NCBI RefSeq assembly: GCF_001439845.1
Contig: NZ_JYLO01000009.1
Span: forward strand, 186,001-250,000
From: Pseudomonas lactis
GTDB taxonomy: Bacteria; Pseudomonadota; Gammaproteobacteria; Pseudomonadales; Pseudomonadaceae
Direction: 5' to 3'
Length of the DNA stretch: 64,000 bases
Below, one piece after another: positions 1-8,396 of this stretch; positions within the stretch are counted from its first letter, which is position 1, and every line of letters starts with the position of its first letter. Position numbers and translations under genes: made by a program. Below the pieces are notes generated by a model. That model did no database searches. It saw nothing but the letters and a program-made list of their open reading frames with translations, and had not been told where the DNA came from.

Positions 1-1
1 C

Positions 2-949
2 CGTGGCGACCTGCTGGTGCATGCCGACAACGTGCCGCAAGTGACCGACGCCTTCGACGCCATGCTGGTGTGGATGGCCGAAGAACCGATGCTGCCGGGC
101 AAGAAATACGACATCAAACGCGCCACCAGCTACGTGCCGGGTTCCATCACCAGCATCGTGCACCGCGTGGACGTAAACACCCTGGCCGAAGGCCCGGCGA
201 GTTCGCTGCAGCTCAACGAGATTGGCCGGGTCAAGGTCAGCCTGGACGCCGCCATCGCCCTGGACGGTTACGACAGCAACCGCACCACCGGCGCGTTTAT
301 CGTGATCGACCGCTTGACCAACGGTACAGTGGCCGCGGGTATGATCATCGCACCGCCGGTGGGTCATGGCGGCGCAGCGCAGCACGGCAGCCTGGCGCAT
401 GTTGCCACCGAAGAGCGCGCCCTGCGTTTCGGCCAGCAGCCGGCCACGGTGTTGTTCAGCGGCTTGTCGGGCGCTGGCAAGAGCACCCTGGCCTATGCGG
501 TTGAGCGCAAGCTGTTCGACATGGGCCGTGCGGTGTTCGTACTGGATGGCCAGAACCTGCGCCACGACCTGAACAAAGGGTTGCCGCAGGACCGTGCCGG
601 GCGTACCGAGAACTGGCGTCGTGCCGCTCATGTGGCGCGCCAGTTCAACGAAGCCGGCCTGCTGACCCTGGCGGCCTTCGTTGCCCCGGATGCCGAAGGC
701 CGTGAACAGGCCAAGGCGCTGATTGGTGCGGACCGACTGCTGACCGTCTACGTGCAGGCATCGCCGTTGGTGTGCGCCGAGCGTGACCCGCAAGGGTTGT
801 ACGCGGCCGGTGGGGATAACATCCCTGGCGAATCCTTCCCGTATGACGTGCCGTTGAATGCCGACCTGGTAATCGACACTCAGGCGTTGTCGCTGGAAGA
901 CAGCGTCAAGCAAGTGCTGGAGCTGTTGCGTCAGCGCGGCGCGATCTAA
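2..949 (+). CDS. cysN: Bifunctional sulfate adenylyltransferase subunit 1 / adenylylsulfate kinase CysNC, 3' part
   Basis: Makes APS with CysD and phosphorylates APS to PAPS in cytoplasmic sulfate assimilation. The reading frame is open from base 2, so the gene is cut by the window edge. The first ~130 visible residues look like the C-terminal beta-barrel of the CysN GTPase (RGDLLVHADN, then SLQLNEIGRV). The rest is an APS kinase domain with P-loop GLSGAGKST and the DGQNLRHDL segment, where most APS kinases have DGDNxRxGL. The fused CysNC form of about 630 residues is usual in Pseudomonas, so roughly half is present. It ends 15 bp before a strong terminator. Family assignment is secure. Confidence 0.95.
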   Translation, partial: RGDLLVHADNVPQVTDAFDAMLVWMAEEPMLPGKKYDIKRATSYVPGSITSIVHRVDVNTLAEGPASSLQLNEIGRVKVSLDAAIALDGYDSNRTTGAFIVIDRLTNGTVAAGMIIAPPVGHGGAAQHGSLAHVATEERALRFGQQPATVLFSGLSGAGKSTLAYAVERKLFDMGRAVFVLDGQNLRHDLNKGLPQDRAGRTENWRRAAHVARQFNEAGLLTLAAFVAPDAEGREQAKALIGADRLLTVYVQASPLVCAERDPQGLYAAGGDNIPGESFPYDVPLNADLVIDTQALSLEDSVKQVLELLRQRGAI

Positions 950-963
950 ACCTCGCAGCCATC

Positions 964-1001
964 AAAAAGCCCGCCATCGATCACTCGGTGGCGGGCTTTT
1001 T
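964..1001 (+). terminator. Rho-independent terminator of cysNC
   Basis: An 11-bp GC-rich stem (AAGCCCGCCA / TGGCGGGCTT) closes a short loop and ends in a run of T, directly after the cysNC stop codon. Confidence 0.85.
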
Positions 1002-1030
1002 ACATATTCTCAAATGTGAACTCGATCACT

Positions 1031-1117
1031 GTGGGAGCTGGCTTGCCTGCGATGGCGGACTGTCAGTTTATTTATCCTTAGCTGATCCACCGCTATCGCA
1101 GGCAAGCCAGCTCCCAC
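1031..1117. repeat. REP-like inverted repeat pair (REPIN-like)
   Basis: GTGGGAGCTGGCTTGCC at 1031 is mirrored by GGCAAGCCAGCTCCCAC ending at 1117, with about 30 bp between the arms. The same core recurs at 12211-12298, and a related TAGGAGCGAGCTTGCTC form occurs at 5061-5163. Such extragenic palindromes are typical of P. fluorescens genomes and lie here between convergent genes. Confidence 0.85.
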
Positions 1118-1139
1118 ATTAGCTTGCTTCCACATGTGA

Positions 1140-2039
1140 TCAGCGGCTGGCCGGAAAGTCTTTGTGAAGCTGCTCCAGCAATGCATCCTTGTCTTGCCAC
1201 AACTGGTTGATCCAGCCCTGGAACGCTAACCGATATTCCCCATCCTGCTCATAATTCTTGCCGATGAACTCAGCCGGGATCTGCACCTCTTCAAAGTGCA
1301 CCACCACGTCCTTCACATTGCCGCACAGCAGATCCCAATAGCCTGGGCGCCCGCCGGGGTAGTGGATGGTCACATTCACCAGTGATTTGAGCTGCTCGCC
1401 CATGGCATCCAGCACAAACGCAATACCGCCCGCCTTGGGTTTAAGCAGGTAGCGAAACGGTGACTGCTGCTGCGCATGCTTGCCCGGGGTAAAGCGTGTG
1501 CCTTCGGCAAAGTTGAAAATCCCCACGGGGTTGTCGCGAAACTTCGCACAGGTCTTGCGCGTGGTTTCCAGGTCTTTGCCTTTCTTCTCCGGGTGCTTCT
1601 CCAAATAAGCCTTGCTGTAGCGCTTCATGAAGGGAAAGCCCAGTGCCCACCACGCCAGGCCAATCACGGGTACCCAGATCAGCTCTTGCTTGAGGAAGAA
1701 CTTCAGCGGGCGAATGCGCCGATTGAGCACGTACTGCAACACCATGATGTCGACCCAGCTCTGATGGTTGCTGGTCACCAGGTACGAGTGCTGGTAGTCC
1801 AAGCCCTCAAGGCCAGTCAGGTGCCAGCGCGTACGGCGCACCAGGTTCATCCAGCCCTTGTTGTTGGTAACCCAGGCTTCATGGGTGTGGTTCATCAGCC
1901 ATTCGCTCAGGCGCTTGGCGAACGGCAGCGCCTTGAACAACGCCACGATAAACAGGAACGAACACAGCAGGATCGTGTTCAGCGCCAGCAACAGCGAAGC
2001 GATCACCCCGCGCACGGCGGCAGGTAGAAAATCCAGCAT
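1140..2039 (-). CDS. PlsC-type acyltransferase (YihG-like)
   Basis: Predicted membrane-associated lysophospholipid acyltransferase, 299 residues. An N-terminal hydrophobic stretch (LLLALNTILLCSFLFIVALF) precedes the HX4D catalytic motif SNHQSWVD near residue 92 and the substrate-binding FAEGTR motif near residue 178. The length and the long C-terminal part resemble the YihG subgroup more than the short PlsC housekeeping enzyme. Its start codon abuts the pta stop codon (TAA ATG on the minus strand), so the two genes should be co-transcribed and translationally coupled. The acyl acceptor cannot be read from sequence. Confidence 0.85.
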   Translation of the reverse strand: MLDFLPAAVRGVIASLLLALNTILLCSFLFIVALFKALPFAKRLSEWLMNHTHEAWVTNNKGWMNLVRRTRWHLTGLEGLDYQHSYLVTSNHQSWVDIMVLQYVLNRRIRPLKFFLKQELIWVPVIGLAWWALGFPFMKRYSKAYLEKHPEKKGKDLETTRKTCAKFRDNPVGIFNFAEGTRFTPGKHAQQQSPFRYLLKPKAGGIAFVLDAMGEQLKSLVNVTIHYPGGRPGYWDLLCGNVKDVVVHFEEVQIPAEFIGKNYEQDGEYRLAFQGWINQLWQDKDALLEQLHKDFPASR

Positions 2040-4139
2040 TTAGATATCCATGGGTCGGTTGGCGGCTTGGATCGCCGTCAGGGCGATGGTGTACACGATG
2101 TCGTCCACCTGGGCGCCACGTGGCAGGTCATTGACCGGTTTGCGCAGGCCCTGGAGCATCGGCCCCAGGCTCACGCAATCGGCGCTGCGTTGTACGGCTT
2201 TGTGGGTGGTGTTGCCGGTGTTCAGGTCCGGGAACACAAAGACGGTGGCCTTGCCTGCCACCTGGCTGTTGGGCGCCAGTTGCCGGGCGACGTTTTCGTT
2301 GGCGGCGGCGTCGTATTGCAACGGGCCGTCGATCAGCAGCGAGCTTTGTTGCTCGTGGGCGAGCAGGGTGGCTTCGCGGACTTTTTCCACCTCCTCGCCG
2401 CTGGCCGAGTCACCGCTGGAATAGCTGATCATCGCCACCCGTGGCGTGATGCCGAACGCGGCCGCCGAGTCGGCGCTTTGCAGGGCGATCTCTGCCAGTT
2501 CTGCAGCGCTTGGGTGCGGGTTCATCACGCAATCGCCGTACACCAGCACCTGCTCGGGGAACAGCATGAAGAACACCGACGACACCAGGGTGCAGCCCGG
2601 CGCGGTCTTGATCAGTTGCAGCGCTGGGCGAATGGTATTGGCGGTTGAGTGAATCACGCCGGAGACCAGGCCATCCACTTCGTCGAGGGCGAGCATCATG
2701 GTGGCGATCACCACGGTGTCTTCCAGTTGTTGCTCGGCCATGGGCGCGTTGAGGCTCTTGCTCTTGCGCAAGGCGACCATTGGCTCCACGTAGCGTTGGC
2801 GAATCAGGTCGGGGTCGAGAATCTCCAGGCCTTCGGGCAGGTCGATACCCTGGGCGCGGGCGACCGCTTCCACATCCGCAGGCTTGGCCAGCAGCACGCA
2901 ACGGGCAATGCCGCGGGCCTGGCAGATTGCGGCGGCCTGTACGGTCAGCGGCTCGCTGCCTTCGGGTAGCACGATGCGTTTGTTGGCGGCCTGGGCGCGT
3001 TGGATCAGTTGGTAGCGGAACACCGCCGGCGACAGGCGCATCTCCCGTGGCGTGCCGCAACGCTGGTGCAGCCAGCGCGCATCGAGGTGGCTGGCGACGA
3101 AATCGGTGATGATTTCCGCACGCTCGCGGTCATCGATGGGGATTTCCTTGTTGAGGCTATTGAGCTGGTTGGCGGTGTCATAGGAGCCGGTGCTCACCGA
3201 CAACACCGGCAACCCGGCCTGGAAGGCGCCTCGGCACAGATCCATGATGCGCGGGTCGGGCAGGGTGTCGCTGGTCAGCAGCAGCCCGGCCAGCGGCACG
3301 CCATTGATGGCGGCCAGACTGACGGCGAGGATGATGTCGTCGCGATCGCCCGGGGTTACCACCAACACACCGGGCTTGAGCAGCTCGACGGTGTTACGCA
3401 TGGTGCGCGCGCAAATGATGATCTTGGTCATGCGCCGGCTTTCGTAGTCACCGGCGTTGAGGATCTGCGCGCCCATCAGGTCGGCTACATCGCGGGTGCG
3501 CGGGGCGTTGAGCTCGGGTTGGTAGGGGATGCAGCCGAGCAGCCGGAAATCACCGCTGCGCAACAGCGGCGAATGCTCTTTGAGGCGCGCCGAGAAGGCT
3601 TCCATGCTTTCGTCGGTGCGTACCTTGTTGAGGATGACGCCCAGCACTTTCGGGTCTTTAGGGCCGCCAAACAGTTGGGCCTGCAATTCCACGCGGCCGG
3701 AAAGCTCGGTGAGCACTTCGTTTTCCGGGGCCGAGACGAGGATTACTTCAGCGTCCAGGCTCTTGGCCAGGTGCAGGTTGACCCGTGCCGCATAGCTGGC
3801 GCTACGGGTCGGTACCATGCCTTCGACGATCAGCACGTCTTTGCCTACGGCCGCCTGCTGGTACAGGGTGATGATTTCTTCGAGCAGCTCATCGAGCTGG
3901 CCGTCACCGAGCATGCGCTCTACGTGAGCCAAGCCCAGAGGCTGCGGCGGTTTCAGGCCGTGGGTGCGTGCCACCAGCTCGGTGGAACGTTCCGGCCCGG
4001 TATCGCCAGGGTGTGGCTGGGCGATGGGTTTGAAAAAACCGACTTTCAGGCCGGCCCGTTCCAGGGTGCGCACCAGCCCAAGGCTGGTGGAGGTCAGACC
4101 CACACCAAAATCGGTGGGCGCGATAAAAAAAGTCTGCAT
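2040..4139 (-). CDS. pta: Phosphate acetyltransferase
   Basis: Converts acetyl-CoA and phosphate to acetyl phosphate in the Pta-AckA acetate pathway. This is the long form of 699 residues: an N-terminal P-loop-like/BioD-type region (TDFGVGLTSTSLGL), a central DRTGG region (VVTPGDRDDIILAV) and a C-terminal PTA_PTB catalytic domain (RIVLPEGSEP to the GNTTHKAVQRS segment). An in-frame ATG lies 7 codons upstream, but the family normally begins MQTFFIAPTDFG, so the start at 4139 is preferred. No ackA is adjacent; the next gene downstream is the acyltransferase. Confidence 0.95.
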   Translation of the reverse strand: MQTFFIAPTDFGVGLTSTSLGLVRTLERAGLKVGFFKPIAQPHPGDTGPERSTELVARTHGLKPPQPLGLAHVERMLGDGQLDELLEEIITLYQQAAVGKDVLIVEGMVPTRSASYAARVNLHLAKSLDAEVILVSAPENEVLTELSGRVELQAQLFGGPKDPKVLGVILNKVRTDESMEAFSARLKEHSPLLRSGDFRLLGCIPYQPELNAPRTRDVADLMGAQILNAGDYESRRMTKIIICARTMRNTVELLKPGVLVVTPGDRDDIILAVSLAAINGVPLAGLLLTSDTLPDPRIMDLCRGAFQAGLPVLSVSTGSYDTANQLNSLNKEIPIDDRERAEIITDFVASHLDARWLHQRCGTPREMRLSPAVFRYQLIQRAQAANKRIVLPEGSEPLTVQAAAICQARGIARCVLLAKPADVEAVARAQGIDLPEGLEILDPDLIRQRYVEPMVALRKSKSLNAPMAEQQLEDTVVIATMMLALDEVDGLVSGVIHSTANTIRPALQLIKTAPGCTLVSSVFFMLFPEQVLVYGDCVMNPHPSAAELAEIALQSADSAAAFGITPRVAMISYSSGDSASGEEVEKVREATLLAHEQQSSLLIDGPLQYDAAANENVARQLAPNSQVAGKATVFVFPDLNTGNTTHKAVQRSADCVSLGPMLQGLRKPVNDLPRGAQVDDIVYTIALTAIQAANRPMDI

Positions 4140-4218
4140 GCGAATTCTCTGGAGGTGCATGGCTTGGGTGGCGCTCTATGGGTGAGTGCCTACCGCGAAT
4201 CAGGCGCCAAGGTTATCG

Positions 4219-4506
4219 TTATTCGTGCCCTTGCGCACACCAGCCGCACGCAAAGGCCTGGCCTATTTTTTCAAGGCGTTGCGCGGGGTCGAGCACCCAG
4301 GCGCGTGACTGCCAGGGCGGCTGGTGGCGCAAATGCTGGGTGTGGCCGCAAGACAGCTCGACCACCCAGTGCCCATCGTCGTCCTGATGAAAACCTGTGA
4401 TCGTGACCGTTGATCGGCCCCGTCCGTCCGGGTTCCGTTCGCTTTCGGGCAAATCCTTGTTTAGACTTGTCCGTTCTTCATTCTTTTGCAAAAGGTCTCG
4501 CCCCAT
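4219..4506 (-). CDS. DUF3565 domain protein
   Basis: Small cytoplasmic protein of unknown function. The recognisable core is TGFHQDDDGHWVVELSCGH followed by a C-terminal FACGWC. The two cysteine/histidine clusters (CGHTQH, CGWC) suggest a metal-binding fold. The start is uncertain: the codon before TITGFHQ is GTC, so the protein must begin upstream, and ATG at 4506 would overlap the divergent slyD start by 2 nt. The DUF3565 core lies well downstream of any plausible start. Confidence 0.65.
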   Translation of the reverse strand: MGRDLLQKNEERTSLNKDLPESERNPDGRGRSTVTITGFHQDDDGHWVVELSCGHTQHLRHQPPWQSRAWVLDPAQRLEKIGQAFACGWCAQGHE

Positions 4507-4990
4507 GACGATCGCCGCTAACAAGGCTGTCTCCATCGACTATACCCTGACCAACGACGCTGGTGAGGTCATCGACAGCTCCGCCGGCGGCGCGCCGCTG
4601 GTTTACCTGCAAGGCGCAGGCAACATCATCCCGGGCCTGGAAAAGGCTCTGGAAGGCAAGAACGTCGGTGACGAACTGACCGTCGCCGTAGAACCTGAAG
4701 ATGCCTACGGCGAATACTCCGCCGAACTGGTCAGTACCTTGAGCCGCAGCATGTTCGAAGGTGTTGATGAGCTGGAAGTGGGCATGCAGTTCCACGCTTC
4801 GGCGCCGGACGGCCAAATGCAGATCGTTACCATCCGCGACCTGGACGGCGATGACGTGACCGTTGACGGCAACCACCCTCTGGCTGGCCAGCGCCTGAAC
4901 TTCCAAGTGAAGATCGTAGCCATCCGCGACGCTTCCCAGGAAGAAGTGGCTCACGGCCACGTCCACGGTGAAGGCGGTCATCACCATTGA
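4505..4990 (+). CDS. slyD: FKBP-type peptidyl-prolyl isomerase, SlyD-like
   Basis: Prolyl isomerase and chaperone, 161 residues. The N-terminal FKBP strand-turn (YTLTNDAGEVIDSS, GGAPLVYLQG) and the inserted-flap chaperone domain (EDAYGEYS to PLAGQRLNF) are in the SlyD order. The C-terminal tail is short and His-rich (HGHVHGEGGHHH), consistent with nickel or zinc binding, though much shorter than the E. coli tail. It starts divergently from the DUF3565 gene and ends before a terminator. Confidence 0.92.
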   Translation: MTIAANKAVSIDYTLTNDAGEVIDSSAGGAPLVYLQGAGNIIPGLEKALEGKNVGDELTVAVEPEDAYGEYSAELVSTLSRSMFEGVDELEVGMQFHASAPDGQMQIVTIRDLDGDDVTVDGNHPLAGQRLNFQVKIVAIRDASQEEVAHGHVHGEGGHHH

Positions 4991-5014
4991 TTGATGTTTT
5001 GATCAAGTGGTAGC

Positions 5015-5048
5015 AAAAACGCCCCGACTGGTTCGGGGCGTTTTTTTT
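5015..5048 (+). terminator. Rho-independent terminator of slyD
   Basis: Stem AACGCCCCGA / TCGGGGCGTT followed by eight T, starting 25 bp after the slyD stop. Confidence 0.88.
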
Positions 5049-5060
5049 GCCCTGGGCTCA

Positions 5061-5163
5061 CTGTAGGAGCGAGCTTGCTCGCGAAAAACCCGAGACCCCC
5101 GCTGGGCGCCAGGCTTCCCGCGTCATCGTTAACGATCTTCGCGAGCAAGCTCGCTCCTACAGT
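5061..5163. repeat. REP-like inverted repeat pair, TAGGAGCGAGC type
   Basis: CTGTAGGAGCGAGCTTGCTCGCG at the left and its complement ending CTCGCTCCTACAG at the right enclose about 55 bp. It lies in the convergent slyD/rpsT gap between two terminators. The core sequence differs from the REP pairs at 1031 and 12211, so two REP types occur in this window. Confidence 0.85.
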
Positions 5164-5176
5164 TTCAGGCACACAC

Positions 5177-5213
5177 AAAAATGCCCCGAACCTTTCGGTA
5201 CGGGGCATTTTTT
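5177..5213 (-). terminator. Rho-independent terminator of rpsT
   Basis: Stem AAATGCCCCG / CGGGGCATTT with T tracts on both strands; read leftward it ends the rpsT transcript. Confidence 0.85.
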
Positions 5214-5253
5214 AACTGTTACACAGCCTGAGCTGCGTTGCAGTTGTTACCAC

Positions 5254-5532
5254 TTAGGCTGCAGCAGGAACGCTCAGAGCCTTGATGTGGCCATTCAGGC
5301 GGCTCTTATGGCGAGCGGCCTTGTTCTTGTGGATGATGCCTTTATCGGCCATACGGTCGATAACAGGCACAGCCAGAACGTAAGCTGCTTGAGCTTTTTC
5401 AGCGTCTTTGGTGTCGATGGCTTTGACTACATTCTTGATGTAGGTGCGAACCATGGAACGCAGGCTGGCGTTGTGGCTGCGACGCTTCTCAGCCTGTTTT
5501 GCACGTTTTTTGGCGGAAGGTGTGTTGGCCAC
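5254..5532 (-). CDS. rpsT: 30S ribosomal protein S20
   Basis: Binds 16S rRNA in the small subunit. 92 residues, beginning MANTPSAKKRAKQAEKRR, the conserved basic N-terminal helix of S20, and ending in an Ala-rich tail. It stands alone between its own promoter and terminator, and is divergent from murJ, as in other Pseudomonas. Confidence 0.97.
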   Translation of the reverse strand: MANTPSAKKRAKQAEKRRSHNASLRSMVRTYIKNVVKAIDTKDAEKAQAAYVLAVPVIDRMADKGIIHKNKAARHKSRLNGHIKALSVPAAA

Positions 5533-5585
5533 CGTCGAGCTCCTCGAAAGACTTTTTAGGAAATAGCAAACAAAATAGGCCGCGA

Positions 5586-5614
5586 ATCATGCCGATGACT
5601 TGACGGGTTGTCAA
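5586..5614 (-). promoter_or_regulatory. Predicted sigma-70 promoter of rpsT
   Basis: On the minus strand, a perfect -35 box TTGACA (5614-5609) is separated by 17 bp from CATGAT (5591-5586), about 55 bp before the rpsT start. The -10 box matches 4 of 6 consensus bases. Predicted from sequence only. Confidence 0.55.
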
Positions 5615-5785
5615 GGGCGGCTGATGCGAACTGCTGAGTGGTCGATCTGAAGAGGCGGGTGATTTATTTCCGGCGCTTGACCTGTAAACTCGCGAGCTTT
5701 GGCTCTGTGCTGTTGCAGGCGCGCAGTATCGCATAAGTGGGCGCGTAGTTCGCCTGCTCTTTATCTATAGGCGCAAACTCTTTCA

Positions 5786-7324
5786 ATGAATCTGCTCAAA
5801 TCGTTGGCTGCCGTCAGCTCTATCACAATGATCTCCCGGGTATTGGGGTTTGTGCGTGACACCCTGCTGGCACGCATCTTTGGCGCCAGCATGGCCACGG
5901 ATGCGTTCTTTATTGCCTTTAAACTGCCCAACCTGCTGCGGCGGATCTTCGCTGAGGGCGCATTTTCCCAAGCGTTCGTGCCGATTCTGGCCGAATACAA
6001 GACCCAGCATGGCGAGGAGGCAACTCGTACGTTCATCGCCTACGTGTCGGGTTTGCTGACGCTGGTGCTGATGCTGGTAACCGTCGTCGGGATGCTCGCC
6101 GCGCCCTGGGTGATCTGGGCCACGGCGCCCGGTTTTGCCAATACGCCGGAAAAGTTCGCGCTGACTACTGATCTGCTGCGGGTGACCTTTCCTTATATAT
6201 TGCTGATTTCCCTGTCTTCGCTCGCCGGGGCGATCCTCAATACCTGGAACCGTTTCTCGGTACCGGCTTTTGTGCCGACCTTGCTGAACGTCAGCATGAT
6301 TATTTTTGCGCTGTTCCTTACGCCGTATTTCGATCCACCCGTCATGGCCCTGGGCTGGGCGGTCCTGGCCGGCGGCCTGGCGCAGTTGCTGTACCAACTG
6401 CCCCACCTGAAAAAAATCGGCATGCTTGTACTGCCGCGCTTGAACCTCAAGGATTCCGGCGTCTGGCGCGTGATGCGCAACATGCTGCCGGCGATCCTCG
6501 GGGTGTCGGTCAGTCAGATTTCCCTGATCATCAACACCGCGTTCGCCTCGTTGCTGGTGTCCGGCTCGGTGTCGTGGATGTACTACGCCGACCGCTTGAT
6601 GGAATTGCCATCCGGTGTGCTGGGCGTGGCGTTGGGCACCATCCTGCTGCCGACCCTGGCGCGTACCTACGCCAGCAAGGACCGCCAGGAATACTCACGC
6701 ATTCTCGATTGGGGCCTGCGCCTGTGCTTTTTGCTGGTGTTGCCGTGCGCCTTGGCCCTGGGCATCCTCGCCGAGCCGTTGACGGTCTCGCTGTTTCAAT
6801 ACGGGCAGTTCGACGCCCATGACGCCTTGATGACCCAGCATGCGCTGGTCGCCTACTCCGTGGGCCTGCTTGGTATTATCGTGATCAAAGTGCTGGCGCC
6901 CGGCTTCTACGCCCAGCAGAACATCCGCACCCCGGTGAAAATCGCGATTTTCACCCTGGTCGTTACACAATTGCTCAACCTGGTGTTTATCGGCCCGCTG
7001 GCCCACGCCGGCCTGGCCTTGGCGATCAGCGCGGGTGCGTGCATAAACGCAGGCCTGCTGTTTTACCAATTGCGTAAACAACAGATGTACCAACCACAGC
7101 CAGGCTGGGGCGTGTTTGCGTTCAAACTGCTGGTGGCGGTAGCCGCGATGTCGGTTGTGCTGTTTGGCCTGATGCACATCATGCCGGCCTGGGGCCAAGG
7201 CAATATGCTGGAGCGCTTCATGCGCCTGGGTGTATTGGTAGTAGCGGGCGTGGTGGTGTACTTCGGCATGTTGCTGTTGCAGGGTTTTCGCCTGCGCGAT
7301 TTCAATCGCAAGTCGCTGGGGTAG
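5786..7324 (+). CDS. murJ: Lipid II flippase MurJ
   Basis: Moves lipid II across the inner membrane for peptidoglycan synthesis. 512 residues, the usual length, with about 14 hydrophobic segments. The N-terminus has the MviN/MurJ signature region (SRVLGFVRDTLLARIFG, then TDAFFIAFKLPNLLRRIFAEGAFSQAFVP) with the conserved arginines. It is upstream of ribF in the conserved Pseudomonas order rpsT-murJ-ribF-ileS. Confidence 0.97.
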   Translation: MNLLKSLAAVSSITMISRVLGFVRDTLLARIFGASMATDAFFIAFKLPNLLRRIFAEGAFSQAFVPILAEYKTQHGEEATRTFIAYVSGLLTLVLMLVTVVGMLAAPWVIWATAPGFANTPEKFALTTDLLRVTFPYILLISLSSLAGAILNTWNRFSVPAFVPTLLNVSMIIFALFLTPYFDPPVMALGWAVLAGGLAQLLYQLPHLKKIGMLVLPRLNLKDSGVWRVMRNMLPAILGVSVSQISLIINTAFASLLVSGSVSWMYYADRLMELPSGVLGVALGTILLPTLARTYASKDRQEYSRILDWGLRLCFLLVLPCALALGILAEPLTVSLFQYGQFDAHDALMTQHALVAYSVGLLGIIVIKVLAPGFYAQQNIRTPVKIAIFTLVVTQLLNLVFIGPLAHAGLALAISAGACINAGLLFYQLRKQQMYQPQPGWGVFAFKLLVAVAAMSVVLFGLMHIMPAWGQGNMLERFMRLGVLVVAGVVVYFGMLLLQGFRLRDFNRKSLG

Positions 7325-7443
7325 CGAGTTTGCCGTGATAAAACGGTTGTTTTATCGATTCGACCCATTTGGCCTGCGCTGTTGCCTGTCGTCCGGGGCT
7401 GGGTGTGGTTATAATCGACCACTTTATGAGCAAGAAGCGCGTT

Positions 7444-8382
7444 ATGCAGCTGGTTCGAGGTCTCCACAACCTGCGCCCCGAGCACCGGGGCTGCGTCGCC
7501 ACTATTGGCAACTTTGACGGTGTTCACCGTGGCCACCAGGCTATCCTGGCTCGGTTGCGCGAGCGTGCGGTCGAGTTGGGCGTGCCCAGCTGCGTGGTGA
7601 TTTTCGAACCACAACCGCGGGAGTTCTTTACCCCGGAAACGGCGCCGGCCCGCTTGGCGCGCTTGCGGGACAAGTTGCAGCTGTTGGCGGAAGAGGGCGT
7701 GGACCGTGTCCTCTGCCTGGCTTTCAACCAGCGTTTGCGCAGCCTCAGCGCCGCCGAGTTCGTCGACCGCATCCTGGTGGACGGCCTGGGCGTGCAGCAC
7801 CTGGAGGTCGGCGACGACTTCCATTTCGGTTGTGACCGGGTCGGGGATTTCGATTTCCTGCAGCATGCCGGCGTCAACCAGGGTTTCACTGTCGAAGCCG
7901 CGCAAACCGTCGAACTGGACGGCCTGCGCGTGAGCAGCACCCAGGTGCGTAACGCCCTGGCCGCCGCCGACTTCGACCTGGCCGAGCGTTTGCTCGGTCG
8001 CCCGTTCCGCATTGCCGGGCGGGTACTGCACGGCCAGAAGCTGGCGCGCCAACTGGGCACGCCAACCGCCAACGTGCAACTCAAGCGCCGCCGTGTGCCG
8101 CTGACCGGGGTTTACCTGGTGAGCGTCGACATCGACGGCCAATCGTGGCCAGGAGTCGCCAATATAGGCGTCAGGCCCACGGTTGCAGGTGATGGCAAGG
8201 CCCACCTGGAAGTTCACCTTTTGGATTTTGCCGGTGATTTATACGACCGGCGTTTGACGGTGGTTTTCCACCAGAAGCTGCGTGAAGAGCAGCGTTTCGC
8301 CTCCCTTGAGGCGTTGAAAACGGCGATCAATGCGGATGTCGCCGCCGCCCGTGCACTAGCCGCACCTAGCGCCCATCGCTAA
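7444..8382 (+). CDS. ribF: Bifunctional riboflavin kinase / FAD synthetase
   Basis: Makes FMN from riboflavin and FAD from FMN. 312 residues. The N-terminal FMN adenylyltransferase nucleotidyl-transferase motif is GNFDGVHRGH near residue 20; the C-terminal riboflavin kinase domain has GTPTANVQ and the GVANIGVRPTV segment. The frame is open further upstream, but MQLVRGLHNLRP is the family start; an ATG six codons earlier is possible. Followed 14 bp later by ileS. Confidence 0.95.
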   Translation: MQLVRGLHNLRPEHRGCVATIGNFDGVHRGHQAILARLRERAVELGVPSCVVIFEPQPREFFTPETAPARLARLRDKLQLLAEEGVDRVLCLAFNQRLRSLSAAEFVDRILVDGLGVQHLEVGDDFHFGCDRVGDFDFLQHAGVNQGFTVEAAQTVELDGLRVSSTQVRNALAAADFDLAERLLGRPFRIAGRVLHGQKLARQLGTPTANVQLKRRRVPLTGVYLVSVDIDGQSWPGVANIGVRPTVAGDGKAHLEVHLLDFAGDLYDRRLTVVFHQKLREEQRFASLEALKTAINADVAAARALAAPSAHR

Positions 8383-8396
8383 CCGAAGAGCCTTAA

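Noticed and set aside
3000..4400. Long 466-codon plus-strand frame opposite pta
   Set aside because: It is antisense to the clearly real pta gene and arises from the high GC third-position bias; no known family resembles it.
7063..8217. 384-codon minus-strand frame across murJ and ribF
   Set aside because: Shadow frame overlapping two confirmed genes, with His/Gln-rich shadow-like composition.
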